Assembly (NCBI GenBank): GCA_001599915.1
Contig: BCIG01000009.1
Location: 726,668 to 790,667 of the forward strand
Length of the DNA: 64,000 nt
From: Symbiotaphrina buchneri
Taxonomy: Eukaryota; Ascomycota; Symbiotaphrinales; Symbiotaphrinaceae
Direction: 5' to 3'
Shown: piece by piece, positions 33,914-46,366 of the stretch
Position numbering within the stretch: position 1 is the first letter of the stretch
Layout of the letters: each line of letters starts with the position of its first letter
Notes under the pieces: model-generated
What the model was told of the DNA's origin: nothing
What the model saw: the letters and a program-made list of their open reading frames with translations, nothing else
Databases searched by the model: none
Translations under genes and position numbers: made by a program

Positions 33914-34605
33914 CTTGCGAGAGGGGACGCAGATTGAGTATCTGCCATTCTCGTCGACGAGGCGGAGAACTCAAATTATATCCATTTTTCAGAGTGCGGG
34001 TAATCGCAATTTCCCCAATTGAGGAAAGCAAGGATGTACTCCCCCTCGGGCCGCAGGGATCATCAGCTCCATTGTGGGCATCTGTCAGGGCGGCATGGAT
34101 TGCCATCTCCTAATCAAAATGCGATATCAAAAAGCATGCAACGTTACCTACTCCGTAGAGAGACTTTTGAACGTGCGGAGTGTAGATCTGCCGGCGCTAC
34201 AGGGATCCCGGAATAGCAAAGCCACAGTCCAGGAAGCTAGCAGGGGTTGCCTCTTGGCCTGACTGGAATCTGAAACACTAGTTCTTGCCCTGTTGTTTCT
34301 GATGTCTGCGTGGCCCATGGGGCAAAGTCTGCTGTTGGCTCCCAAAATAAGACTTGAGACGCTGGAAGTTCTCTATCCCATTCATGTGCTCATCAGTGGG
34401 TGCTCTGGATTGCCACGTAGCCCGGTCTCGTTGGTGTTACATGGTAAGGTTGGGCAACTGTGACCGGAACTAGGAATCATGAATTGCCGATAATAGCTCA
34501 GGCACGACTATGGCCATGCACAAAAGTAAAGCGGTCTAGCCCGCTAGCTTTTCGCTGTATGCAGTCTTCTTTCCCGGCAATTTTCTACTATGAAGCTCTG
34601 CTTCG
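33914..34605. other. Intergenic between GH76 and GH35
   Basis: Holds the GH76 upstream region and the GH35 3' flank. No gene is seen. AGTGCGGGTAAT at about 33977-33988 resembles part of the shared 19-bp element, but only weakly. Confidence 0.45.
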
Positions 34606-37600
34606 TCAGTAAGCCCCTGCCCTAGGCGTCCAAGCCGGCATCGGGCTCAGCTCCACAGGCCCATACGCCGTCTTGACCACTGCCGTTGTATTTAGCTGGA
34701 AGCCCGTAAGTCTCGCGCCTCCAGCATCCAGTGCCCACAGCGTGAGAGCGATGAAATTCGTGCCGCGATGGTTCAGAATGCCCTCTGGCACAGGGAATGC
34801 CGTTTGCGGGCCGATGTTGTTGACTGCGGATGGATTGTGGTCAGCGCAATGCGAACTTAGACTTGGAGCATAGAGAAAGGCGGTACACTGGGGAGACAGA
34901 GAGAGGCAGAAACGTACTATATTTTCCGTATTGGTAGCCATTTACGTAGAGCTGACAGCGGTAGTTCGCTCCGCTCGAGGAGTTGGTGAAGACAAACGAG
35001 AGCGGTACGTCCCAGCCCTGCGGAATGTCCAGATCGAAAGACGCACTGCCCGAATTATGGTCAGCTTGCTTATTGTTCTGCCAAACTTCTCGAGAGGCCG
35101 AGACGAACCTATAAAATGCAACACCGGCGCTTGAAATCCCGTCAAACGGGCTACTTGATTCCCAATCCGCGCTTGGCGGAGAGGGTTGGTGCCAGCCCTG
35201 TCGCTCGGCGAACATCGAGCCCTCGTTGAGAGGACCGCGGACACTGTCAGCGTACTCCTCACCGCCGAGGTTGCCGGTAATTTTCCAGGTGACGTCCGAG
35301 TCGGCATGCCCAGTGATGGAGTAGTCTAGGATGCCGCGGGGGTTTTTCATCTATTTCTTGGGGTCAGTAGCTGTCCCATCCTGGCTTTCCACCATCGTGA
35401 TAAAGGGGCACTACTGCTGGCCATATGGACTCACATTATCCAATAGTATAATCCCGTTCTCTTCATTTCCCATATGATCAATCAACACCGTAAGCACACA
35501 TTCCTTTCCGGCCTGCAATGCCGGCAGCGATAGCGTTTGGGTCATATTCGCCGTCACGCTATTCCCGGGCCAGCTCCCCACAAACAGTCCATCCAGCCAA
35601 ACGCTGTGTCCGTACGCGTACCCACCCTGTGTATGCAGCATGAGCGTGGTCTCTTTCCCATTAGCCGTAAAATGGCCACGATACAACAAGCTACCGGTAT
35701 GGAACCCATAGTCACCGCCATACAAGCTCGTTGGCGTGGTCAGGTTGCGCGAGGCTGTGTTGTTCGTGTAGGGCAACGCGGCGGTCGGCCAGGAGGAGTC
35801 GTCGTAGGTGGGCGAGAGCTCGGGCAGGCTGTTGGTGTATTTCCAGGGCAGGGAGGAGAGCACGGGGAGGGCCATGGGTGGGGGATTGAAGGGAAGGCAG
35901 CCGGATAATGCGCCAGTAGTGGACTCGGAGGTGCAGGGTATAGACTCGCCGTTGAAGGAGAGCGAGGTTATACCTGGAGGCGCCCCGATGAGTTCGATGT
36001 CTGTTGTGCAGTTGATGTCGCCCGTTAGAGCAAGAGTGGTCCCGTCAACTCGTGCGGTCCGCATCAGGTACCCGCCTTTGATGATGATGGAGCTGTTGGT
36101 GCTATAGGTGTTATTATGTTCGGGGAGGTGGAGCACCCAGTAGTCGTATGCCGAGTTGCGGTCTTTGAAGGGTCAGACTTGAGATCGCTGTCCCTGTTTC
36201 ACAAGTGACGTACCGAGAATATAAATGTATAGACTGTCGACCTGAACTACGCGCCTGGTAGTGCTGGTGGGAAAGTTCAGGACCGCTGTACCATTACCGC
36301 TACTGATGGACAAATTACATCCTTCGAGGATCCGTGGCTCTGAAACGGTCTTGATTGCAATCTCGTTCGTCTCGTTGGCACCGGTGTAGACGACCAGGAC
36401 GGTTTTCGAACTGTACACTTTCCTGTTGAACTTCAGTGACAAACACCAGAAGTGACAGTAGGAGCAGGTACCATGTAAAGATTTCTGCTGTAGAATACAA
36501 TATCTGGTATGACCCAGCCGGGTAATCAGTGACAATAATCTGGGATTTCGATCAGTGGTTGTCGAAGCAGTCTGTCAACCAGTACGACACCGCTTTACCT
36601 TGGAATCACGTCCATTGAGCATCAACTGACCTCCAGACTGGGGAACAGAAACCACTCCCAAACTCGTCGGCAAATCGATACTATACGGCGTCGCCAGGAC
36701 ACTACTGTAATTGGCATGCCTGACAACCCAAAACGCCGTCTCGCCCTCCCCGCCAACCATCGGCGTGACCGCCACAGCTGGCGTACTGACATAACTCGCA
36801 TTCGTCACATTCAGCACGTCTGCCGTCAAATACGCCGGGCTGACCATCAAGAAGTTTGCCTCCAATTTCAGCTCGCTGTACTTCTCTCGGCTCACGGTGC
36901 GGTCCTCGCGGATGGCCGCGCCATAGTCATAGGAAGTGTATCCGTAGTCGTGGCCCAGGTTGCCCCAATTGGTGCCGCCGTACAGCATGTACAGGTTGAC
37001 GATCTTGGTGCCGTAGCTGAAGACGTTCTTGTTGAAGACTCGCTCGAAGGGCGCGCCGAGCAGGGCGGCGCAGGCGGAGACGCCGTATCCGCCCCAGGGG
37101 TCGAAGGAACCGCCTTGAAACTGTGCATTGTTGTTGTTAGCCATGTGCGACGAGTCGTGTACGACGCTCATCAGCCCTACCTCATTGATGCTATAAGGAG
37201 TGCTGGGAGATTCCTCTTCGTGAACTTGGTGGAAGTTTGTGGGAAGCGCGTTGTCGGGCCAGTAGTCTGGCTGCGCACAATTGAAGCCCCTGTCTTGTAA
37301 GCTGAAGGACGGATTATTTCGGAGGTCTTGGCTGCATACAAGGGATAGCTATCATGGCCATATATATCGACTTCCCCGGTCCTAGACCCAGGCACAAAGT
37401 TGCCGTAGTTCAGCCCGTCGTTGCTAATAAGCGGCACCACGATGCCCGCTTGACGGTATAAGTCCTCAACCTGCTGCATATACTCGGGATCCAGTTTGGT
37501 GCCGTCTTCAGGGTGGCTGTACTCACTGCAGTATTGTCAGTCCATGCATCAAAGCCCAATACTGTGGATTTACTTCTCAGGCTGCACCAGGATGACCGGG

Positions 37601-38353
37601 CCACCATTTGTAATTTGGGCTTCAGCCACGATGGGGCCTATCTTTTCCAAATACCTATCCAACCATAAGTACCATTTATAAAGGGAGCAGGAAAAAGGAG
37701 TTGGTCGACCATACCCTGCACTTGCATTCATGAAATCGGCTGCTGTCGTCCGCAACTTCCCCTTATTCCTCTGCAACCACCCCGGGAATCCACCACCGGA
37801 AGACTCAGCATTGATATACGGCCCGGGGCGCTAACTCCCAGGTCAACGACACGCCCTGTCCCTCGCCCTCGCTGCGCTCCCCAGGATAAAAGGTTCTCAA
37901 CTCACAGCAATAAGATAAATCCCAGCCTCCAGCGCCGCCTGAAAGAACGCCGAGTGGTTTCTCACGCCCTGCGCATTGAAGTCACCTTGCTTGCCCTCCA
38001 GGATTGCCCAGTCTGTGTAGAAGGAGACGGTGTTGAAGCCGAGCGCTTTGATCTTCTGGAGGATGTCGAGCCAGAGGCCTGGGACGGGGAGGCGATAGGG
38101 GTGGAATTCGCCGCTGAAGACCATGACTCGCTCGCCCCGGATGAAGAGCGAGTTGGCGTCCCATGTTACCTTGCAGGGGCCTTGGTCAGTAGTTGGGCGT
38201 ATATGAGGGCTGCGGAAGGCGCACAATGTCCTGCAATAGGTGTTGCCGTTTCGCGTCTTTCAGGTGCAGAGCACTGCGGCCTGGAAAGCAGGCAACTGGG
38301 AAGACCAGCAAAGCCAGTGTCGGCAAGAGGAATACTTTGACTAGCCACATCAT
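34606..38353 (-). CDS. Secreted GH35 beta-galactosidase
   Basis: About 1,000 residues in a dozen or so exons from ATG 38353 (alternative 38350). The signal peptide is [19 protein letters not shown]. Splicing across 38220-38165 rebuilds [13 protein letters not shown], the typical GH35 opening, then [17 protein letters not shown] and [19 protein letters not shown]. The acid/base Glu lies in QPENEYSHPED, rebuilt across an intron at about 37575-37525. The nucleophile Glu is in [15 protein letters not shown], rebuilt across 37190-37135. [18 protein letters not shown] follows. Further beta-domains ([16 protein letters not shown] type, [10 protein letters not shown]) lead to the end AWTPRAGAY. It removes terminal beta-D-galactose from xyloglucan, arabinogalactan or pectin side chains. 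Inner splice sites are approximate. Confidence 0.9.
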
Positions 38354-38912
38354 GACCTTCTGGAATTATGACTTTCGTACGGAACGCAACAGAAGTTTCG
38401 CTCACAGGCATCGTCATTGACCTTCCGAAGCCAATCATATACACACATTCACCGCCATCTGATTTGCTCATCTACCCCGCAACACCCCAACTCTGGGTCA
38501 AGAGATTTACAACCCGATCCCTGTCAGCAGCAGCGCGCTCCGGGTGAGGCATTCGCTAGGGCCAACCTAATGCAGCATAAGGTTCACCGGCACAGTTGCG
38601 GGGTCGCCGGTGACGTCCCCTCTTCCTCCCCTACACTATGTCTAAGTACGCCGAACAAGTGACGGTCCTGCCTTTTGTGGAAGAGCCGAGCTTTGCCGAT
38701 GGCTGGTGTTGGATGGGTGGGATAGAGAAATTGGGGAAGGGACGCTGATTCGAGATGATATACTCGGATGCACGACCATTACGGTCCCAGGGATCACGGC
38801 GTAGATCCATCACCTTCAGGCGAGTTATGATGAGCAGAGCCGAAGTTGAGAGCCAATAACACATTAGTGGATCACTTGTGTGGAGTTGTAGCTGCCCGCT
38901 ATCAACTGCCTC
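38354..38912. other. Intergenic between GH35 and GH95-like genes
   Basis: Upstream region of the GH35 gene. No gene is recognised. TACGGAACGC at about 38388-38397 holds a CGGAA half site; nothing firmer is seen. Confidence 0.45.
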
Positions 38913-41501
38913 TCAAGCTTGACCATACACAACGTCACTCATCCTCGTACTCGGCGTGACCGTCAAACTAGTCATATTCCCGCCGCAAACCTGGCCCTCC
39001 ACAGTCGTATTCATTGGCGCATAGAGCTTAAAGCTAGCCGTCCAATTCGCAGGCCACGCGCCCAACAACCGGATCTGGGTGTTATTGCGCGCGAACGTCT
39101 GCAGCAGCATCTCCTGCAACGCGACCGACGCGACGCCAAAATGGTTGATATCCGGACTCCAATCGAAATTCGGGCCCTTGAAGACCGGGAAGCGGTACGC
39201 GGTCGAGTCGGCCCAGCGGTCGGTGGTCAGGTTTGTGGCGTTGGCTGTGAGGCCCATTCGGGCCAGCCAGATGACGTCTTGTTTCCAGCCTGAGGTATAT
39301 AATCAGCGACATGTTTCTTGCTTGGGAAATGTAGGAACGGGCTTGCAGGAAGTTGCACGTACCGACGTTGTCATGGAAGCTTTGCGTCTCCCAGTCGTAG
39401 AGGTAGGTGTTGATAGCTGTCGTCAGATTGGGCTCTCCGAGTCCATATTCGCCCCAGGGAAACACTGGGTATAGCTGTGGGATCTCGACGTTCTGGATCC
39501 GGGCGTAGGCCTGTGCGGGCGCGATGCATAGATGGCCCTGCGACATACGCAGCGGCGTCGCCGGTACTCTTGCCAGGTATTGCTCGTAGTAGCTCTGATT
39601 GCCAATCACGTACTGCGGAGCCACCTGTAGCAAGTCCCCGAGGACTTTGCGTAAGCCACTCACCGTCGAAGCAGGGTTATACGCAACCTTGTACGTCTCA
39701 CACCCGGAGCCGGGATAGATGATCAGCGGACCGGTCCCGTAGCTGGTGTCGTTGATGGGCTCCGCCATCCGGCTGACGGTGTCGATGCTGGAGTGGAATT
39801 GCTGGTAGAACAGATCGAACCATCGAAGCTGGCTCTCGATGAAGGGAAGGTAGGCCGTGATATCCAAGCCGCTGTACAAGCTCGCCTGAAGGATCATGTC
39901 CGCAAACTCATTGGCCGTATCTTGGATCCACTCCAACCAGCTATTGAATTCAATGCCCTGCGGGAACCCCGGGTTCCTTGTACGATTATACCGGAATTCA
40001 TCGCCCACGTATTCAGCCAGATTGGGCAGCCCGAAGTTGTCCATCTGCTCCGTGAAGACTGCGGCGTCGAGCCCAAAATACGTCAAGCCACGCAGCCGGG
40101 CGGTGTCGGTGATTCGCCGGTAGAACTCGAATGCTGGCCTCATTAGATCGAAGTCGCCGCTCTTTAGCAACGGCCAATACACCAAGCGCTGGTTTTGTGC
40201 CGTGAAGGTGCCGCCCGTCCACCGCCGGAAATCTGGCGTGTATGGAGTCGCGTTGTTGACAAAGTACGGATCGAAGGTAAAGAGACCGCCGTTGAAGCGC
40301 ATTGGCCATTCGCTCCGGGCGTTGCAGGCTTGCATGTATCGGAAGATCTGATAGTTGCGGCCTACGATGAACCCAGGGTCAGTCGGACCGGCAGCTTCGT
40401 TGATGATGATATATGATTTATCCCATAGCGCGTGCCACCAGTTCAATGTTGCCTCTTGAGTAGTGTTCCAGGTAGTGGTAATGACGTTCTGGAACTGATC
40501 CTGGAAGTCTGCGAATGCGGCCGTCTGATTTTGGTGCACAGCAATACTGAGAGAATATGAAGTTTGAGGTGTTGAAGAGACGAGGTTCCATGCCTGAAAG
40601 CTGGTGTTCACGTAATGTCCAGCAGTTATATTTCCTGGCAGGAGCTCCGGACTATGCATCCAAAGGCCATACTATTAACTGATTAGCCACATCGCCAAAA
40701 GATGATACAAAGTACGTACGGTGTTGTTTGCTATTGGGTTATACATTGCGGCAGCATGCTGACCAAGCCCTTGTTGATCGACCGTATAATCGAAAACCGT
40801 CTGTTCCAGGTTTCGATGCGTCATCATCACGCCGCCATTTTGGTAGGTGATATTGTCTCCACGGGTAGTCTCGTTGATGCCCGGAAGCACATTCCACGAA
40901 GACTGATCTGTGTCGCATAAGCAGGATGACTTCCTCTCAAACAAATGCTTTACCTTGCTCAGGCACAGTCCCGGAATTCCCCAGCGGCCGATCCTGAGCC
41001 CTCCAGCTCTCATACGCCGCTGTCAAAGACAGAGGTTGCGAACTACTGACATCGACATGGACCACTGGATTCTCCACATCGACCCATAATCTCACGGAGG
41101 CATTCCCCTCGCCTGTTATGAGCATGTACCCATCATTGAGCACCAGAGTTTGTGAAAAAGCCTTGGCGAAGGGATTAGGAGTGAGTACTAAACGTACGCG
41201 GCCTAACTTCACTAGGGAGTTGTTGTCGTCAAAGGCTCCGCTCTTTGCGACGTAGAATAAGATGGTATCTGTAACTATATCAGAAATTGTGCCAATGGCT
41301 CATCTGTATTCCGATTTTACCGTTTTCTGTCCAGACGTTTAAACCGAGATCGCCGCCTCCAAGTGGCATGGAGGCTGAGGAGTCGGCGCTTTGGGTGGTC
41401 CATACTACGTTGTATGAGTCGGGAAGAGTCACTGCAGTTACGAATCGTTGTAGCAAGCAGGATGCTGCCAGACCGAATATCATGCACGACTGCAACATCA
41501 T
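38913..41501 (-). CDS. Secreted GH95-like six-hairpin glycosidase, candidate alpha-L-fucosidase
   Basis: ATG 41501 (second ATG 41498) opens a signal peptide (CMIFGLAASCLLQRFVTA). The N-terminal beta-domain reads YNVVWTTQSADSSASMPLGG and, after an intron, ILFYVAKSGAFDDNNSLVKL; this is the type I know as DUF5703, found on GH95-related proteins. A large (alpha/alpha)6-type catalytic part follows: WWHALWDKSYIIIN, NGGLFTFDPYF, RRWTGGTFTAQNQRLVYWPL, QGIEFNSWLEWIQDTANEF, IYPGSGCETYK, then AGWKQDVIWLARMG and a C-terminal beta-domain ending DVVYGQA. Introns lie near 41315-41270, 40950-40880, 40705-40665 and 39360-39295. GH95 enzymes release alpha-1,2-linked L-fucose; other galactosides are possible for this subgroup, so activity is inferred. 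Confidence 0.75.
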
Positions 41502-42106
41502 AGTTGATACCTCGCGGACAATTATTCCGCCTGGTGGTGTATAATAGAACTGCCGACGCCTTCGATTTCAGAATATAGAAGAAAACAGTGGTCTAGGTAG
41601 TTGTCTGTATCCCTTCCCGATGCGGACCAGTATCCTGCACATACGGTGAAGTGCTATTTTCCGCCGGACATTGTTTCTCCGTCGCATCGGTTTCAACCTG
41701 GGAACCTTCCTAATACGAGTGAGGGCGTGCTAGAGTGGAGGTGGAGAAAGCGGGGGGATATAGCGGTGCAGATCCCTCCGCAGCGGGTAATCACGGCAAC
41801 GATGAAATCCTTACGAAGACAGTACATCAGGCGTCAACAATGCGGTAATAAGCGTCTCAAACGGACTCGAAGACGCCGGGCGTAGTCACGAGCTAATGAT
41901 TACTGGCTCTGTTGCCATGAACTCTCAACATTGGTACTATCACTCGATCTGAACAAAGACACCTCATCTCCTTGCCCAACAACGGAGAACAGCGGCGGAT
42001 ACTTGCCGAGCAATGATTGATCTAATGGCAAGATAAACAAAATTCGAACAGAATATTTTACTAATGATTTAATGTCTGAAAATGTAGCTATTTGCCATAT
42101 CACTGC
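41502..42106. other. Intergenic between GH95-like and P450 genes
   Basis: Upstream of the GH95-like gene. CGGACAATTATTCCG at 41516-41530 has inverted CGG half sites and shares TTATTCCG with the 19-bp element. It is only about 15 bp before the start codon, so it may be 5' UTR. No gene is seen. Confidence 0.45.
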
Positions 42107-43639
42107 CTAAGCCAGCAGCCTTTTAGAAATACGGATAGGCATGTCCCCGGGACTGCATGTAAAAGCTTCAAAATGCGGCAGCTCCCAGTCGGGCGATAGC
42201 AGCTCGAACTCATAGCGATGGACAATGGTCGCGATGACCACTGTCTGCTCCAGATACGTAATGTTGCGTCCGATGCAGCCTCTGGCTCCAGCACTGAACG
42301 TCAGGAAATATTGCTGTAGGTCTTTTGAGTCCTCCTGCAGCCAGCGCTCAGGCCTAAAGCTCTCAGGGTCCGGGAAGATGTCCTTATTGCGATGCATCGT
42401 GTATGGCGGACAGTGGACGGTGGTGTTCCCCGGAATCCACTCGCCCATGATATTGAGACCCTCCTCTGGAGTCTTTCGAGGCACGCTCATGGTGTTTGGG
42501 GGGAATATCCTCATGCTCTCGTCGAGACACGCTCTCAAGTAGGGTAAATGCTTGACCTTATCGTACGGTGCCACGATGTCTTGGCGATCGAGGACGGCAT
42601 CCAGCTCTTTGCGCAGGGTGTCCAAGCAGATTGGATTCTTGATGAGCAGGTATATGGCGTTGGTCAAGGCAATTCCAGTGGTATCACTGCCGGCGTTCAT
42701 CATGATCGAACATTCGGCTGCGATCTCCCCCATCGGAAGCATGTTAGCATTGCCATATTTGTCTTCCATGAGGAACGAGAAGAAGTCATTGAGTTTCTCT
42801 CCGGCTTGATATCGTCCTAACCTCCGACGAGCTTGATATATGACAATGTCATCAAACGCGAACTTATCGACCCAGAACGGATGCCATGAAGAGATCTTCT
42901 CCAGTAGAGAATACCATTTTGTCGAGAAGGAAAGAGGTGATTGGATTCGATGGCCGAGCCACAAAGATCTTCTGTAATGCGCTTTGTATTTTCTGCCGTC
43001 AAGTGTCTCAATCTCAACGAGATCATCACCATTTTCCAACAACCGGAGACCAGCACTTAACCCGATCTCGTTAATTGCGTCGATGGAAAATAAGTTCATC
43101 CAGAATCGGTGATCCAACCACTGGTCCGCTTCTGGCTTCTTGGACAGCGACGGCACACATAACCGGTCATACTGTGCGACCAGCGCGGCTGTCCTGTCAG
43201 CCACGATGTACTCCCAATGCACGATAGACGACTGCGCGAATGCTCCGGCCAAGACGCGTCGCTTCCGGGAGTGCTCGGCCCGGTCCTGGACGTCTGCCAA
43301 ATGTCGGTGGGTCCCGGAAATGGCACCATAAAAGTCGTCTTTGAGCGCCGGTGTTCCGTGGCCGTATATGGCTCTCACGGCTGCAATATCATTGAAGGAG
43401 ACGGCATTTGGGCCAGTCCGGACGATCTTATGCTTCTTGTGGGCCTCATACACGACTTTGTATCTGATCCCGCGAGCCGTTGCGAGCATGAACGGGATGT
43501 TGGTGATGCCTGCTAGAGGGCTCATGGCGTGGAAACGCCGAAGCCGCTTGGGATCTCGCACATAGTCATACAGGGGCTTGACGACGAAGTACAGAAGCAA
43601 TGCAAGAGTGCATGCTGCCGCAAATAGAGGTCCTAACAT
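42107..43639 (-). CDS. Cytochrome P450, CYP53-like (benzoate para-hydroxylase relatives)
   Basis: Intronless, 510 residues from ATG 43639. Anchored in the ER by an N-terminal helix (LFAAACTLALLLYFVV). All P450 landmarks are intact: I-helix oxygen-activation motif NAGSDTTG, K-helix ESMR, FRPERW, and heme-binding FSAGARGCIG with the Cys ligand. The segment AIYGHGTPALKDDFYGAISG with DRAEHSRKRR matches the CYP53 benzoate 4-hydroxylase group by eye. It is likely to hydroxylate a small aromatic acid or similar phenolic; the exact substrate is not visible. It is divergent, 469 bp away, from its probable redox partner, an NADPH-P450 reductase paralog. Confidence 0.9.
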   Translation of the reverse strand: MLGPLFAAACTLALLLYFVVKPLYDYVRDPKRLRRFHAMSPLAGITNIPFMLATARGIRYKVVYEAHKKHKIVRTGPNAVSFNDIAAVRAIYGHGTPALKDDFYGAISGTHRHLADVQDRAEHSRKRRVLAGAFAQSSIVHWEYIVADRTAALVAQYDRLCVPSLSKKPEADQWLDHRFWMNLFSIDAINEIGLSAGLRLLENGDDLVEIETLDGRKYKAHYRRSLWLGHRIQSPLSFSTKWYSLLEKISSWHPFWVDKFAFDDIVIYQARRRLGRYQAGEKLNDFFSFLMEDKYGNANMLPMGEIAAECSIMMNAGSDTTGIALTNAIYLLIKNPICLDTLRKELDAVLDRQDIVAPYDKVKHLPYLRACLDESMRIFPPNTMSVPRKTPEEGLNIMGEWIPGNTTVHCPPYTMHRNKDIFPDPESFRPERWLQEDSKDLQQYFLTFSAGARGCIGRNITYLEQTVVIATIVHRYEFELLSPDWELPHFEAFTCSPGDMPIRISKRLLA

Positions 43640-44108
43640 TGTCGATGTGATCACTGTCGCTCCCTGTTAATATTTCTCTAGAGAAGTGTAAGTCTTCTCG
43701 GCTTGCAATATAATTGCCCGTTGTATAAGCCCAAGTCATTCTCGCATGACCAAAGCCCTGTCGCACTATTATTGGACTAACACTGTAACAGGGTGTGAAT
43801 AATCAAAATATGCCAGAAACCCCTCAACCTGCATTCGGACGTCATTCGATATGCAGTGGAACGAATGGGGTCATCACGGTGGGGGGATATTGCTCAGATA
43901 GGTAACTTCGCTCCATGTGGTAATTTCGGTCATTTGACGTTGTTCGGAGGCGGCGCATATTCTCTCAACCGTGCGCACGTTCCCCAGTGGGCCAAACAAT
44001 CAAGACCGTCCCAGCCGGCGCAAGGTATGTCGATATCGGAGGTCTATAATGAAAGTCCTCGGAGACTCAGCGTGACGAACTGAGTATCGACCATTTCACA
44101 ACACCGCG
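43640..44108. promoter_or_regulatory. Divergent promoter of P450 and P450 reductase
   Basis: A 469-bp shared upstream region suggesting coupled expression of the monooxygenase and its electron donor. No specific site is recognised with confidence. Confidence 0.5.
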
Positions 44109-46324
44109 ATGGACTTCGTTACAGAAAACAGGATACTCCGTGAACACTTGACGCGGGTTAAACAAACGTCAAAGGCCGCAGAACTTGATGATTTTCTTGT
44201 CGTGGTCATCGTAACATTTGGCCTCCTAGCATGGAGACTTCATGGCGTCGCCTGGGGCGTGGCTGATGCGGAGAAATTGAAGTTTTTCTTTGATGTCCCT
44301 CAAGCCAATGCGACAGGGACAACCCAGAGGGCGAGAACGAGGAACATCATATCAGCCTTGGAGGAAGCAGTATGACCTTCCCAACTCCTTGGTGTGTATT
44401 CAGCTGAACCATCCAGGGAAAGGACGTCGTGGTATTCTGGGGCTCCCAAAGCGGTACAGCGGAAGGCTTTGCCCATAGGCTGTCACAGGAGCTCCGGAGC
44501 AGATTTGGCTTAGGAGTCCTCGCGGCAGATTTGGACGACTATGATCTGTCAAACCTGGCAAGCTTTCCGGCAGACAAGACCGTCATCTTCATACTCGCAA
44601 CATACGGTGAAGGTGATCCACCTGACAATACGAACGCGTTCTGGTCTACGCTTCAGACCCTCAAGGGAGATCGGGCGAGTCTAGATAGGCTTCGATATCT
44701 GATGTTCGGTCTGGGGAACAGCAAGTATCGTCATTATAATCGTGTTGCAATCACCGTCGACGAGGCTCTTCGGAAGCTGGGTGCGACCCGCATTGGACCT
44801 CTAGGCAAAGCAGACGACGCCGAGGGAGGTACTGAAGAAGACTTCTTAGCCTGGAGAGATGAGATATGCCAGAGTCTCCAAAAAGCTCTAACACTCATCG
44901 AACGGCAACAGTCGTTCCAACCTTCACTAGAAGTGCAGGAGCTCACAGAACCCGGTGCGAGTGCATGTTATCTCGGAGAGCCTCATGCAGCGCTACTGAA
45001 GCCGGACAGTATCTCAAAAAGAAGAGACCCCAAGATTCCCATCGTGGCTCCGGTTCTTGAAGCGAGAGAGCTCTGCACCTCGGGTGGGAGAAACTGCATA
45101 CATCTAGAACTGGACATTCGACATGCTCCGTGGATCAAATATCGGACTGGTGACCATGTTTCCATCTGGCCGGTTAACCCGGAAGAGGAAGTCAACCTCC
45201 TCCTGAGACTGCTGAATCTCCACGACAAGCGCACAGCCATCATCAAGATAGTGCCACTAAATCAATCTAGCTCATCCAGGGCAGTGGCGTATTCTCCCAC
45301 TACCATCGAGGCACTGTTCCGCTACTATCTCGAGATATGCGGGCCCGTATCGAGAGACGCCTTGGCCAGGCTTCAGCAGTTCACGGCAGATGACCAGGCG
45401 AAGTCTCAGCTGCGACACCTCGCTTCAAACAGAGAAGATTTCAGAGCGGAAATTACAGACAAGTATCTGACGTTCGGAAGGATTCTGCAATTGATCGGCG
45501 GAGACAACACCTGGGATATTCCTCTGAGTTTTGTGGTTGAGACACTCAAGTGGATGCAGCCGAGATACTACTCCATCTCCTCGTCCGCCATCGTCCATCC
45601 GCGACGCCCGTCTTTAACGGTAGTAGCATCCCCGCACCATCTATGCTCGACCGAGAACCATGACGCACGGGTCGTCTGTGGTTTAGCTTCCAATTATTTG
45701 CTGGCATTGAAGCAACAGCTGTCCGACAGCCAAACAACTCCCCGGCCGCATGGCTTTTCATACAATCTCGGTGGTCCGAGACAGAACCTAGCAGGTGGTA
45801 AAGTGTACGCGCAGTTCCACACCAGCAAGTTCAAACTACCCGTCAAACCGTCAACAAGCATTATTATGATCGGAGCGGGCACCGGGGTTGCGCCTTTCCG
45901 TGGCTTCGTCCAGGAGAGAGCCCGTCTCAAGGAAATCGGCGTGGAGGTCGGAAAGACGTTGCTGTTTCTGGGCTTCCGGAACAGCGACCAGGATTATCTG
46001 TACGCTGATGAGTGGAAGCAGTATGCACAAGTCCTGGGGAGTGATAGTTTCCAGTTGTGGACAGCTTTCTCCAGAGACGATCCTGTAAGGAAGGTCTATG
46101 TGCAGCAGCGACTGGACGAGCAGGCAGCTGAGGTATTGGGTATCCTGGAACATGATGATCGGTCTGTGGTCTACATCTGTGGCTCAGCCTCAATGGCGCA
46201 CGATGTCAATGACAAGCTGATAGAAATCTACGGTAGGGCCAAAGCGGCATCTGAGGAGGAGGCTGCGAATTGGCTCCGTAACCTAAAGCGCGATGGTCGG
46301 TTGCAGGAGGACATATGGGGCTAG
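44109..46324 (+). CDS. NADPH-cytochrome P450 reductase paralog
   Basis: Two exons (44109-44369, 44417-46324), 722 residues, close to the usual 690-720. N-terminal membrane helix FLVVVIVTFGLLAWRL. FMN domain: WGSQSGTAEGFA, ATYGEGDPPDNTNAFW, FGLGNSKYRHYN. FAD domain: KYRTGDHVSIWP, PRYYSISSSA, VCGLASNYL. NADPH domain: GAGTGVAPFRGFVQER, FLGFRNSDQDYLY, YICGSASMAHDV and the C-terminal DGRLQEDIWG with the terminal Trp one residue from the end. It passes electrons from NADPH via FAD and FMN to ER P450s. The linker after the helix is unusually long and low in similarity. Most fungi have one housekeeping reductase plus occasional paralogs; the divergent P450 suggests a dedicated pair. Confidence 0.93.
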
Positions 46325-46366
46325 CATTTAATATCGAGAGCCAAATGAGACTTGGTCTGTTAGGAT

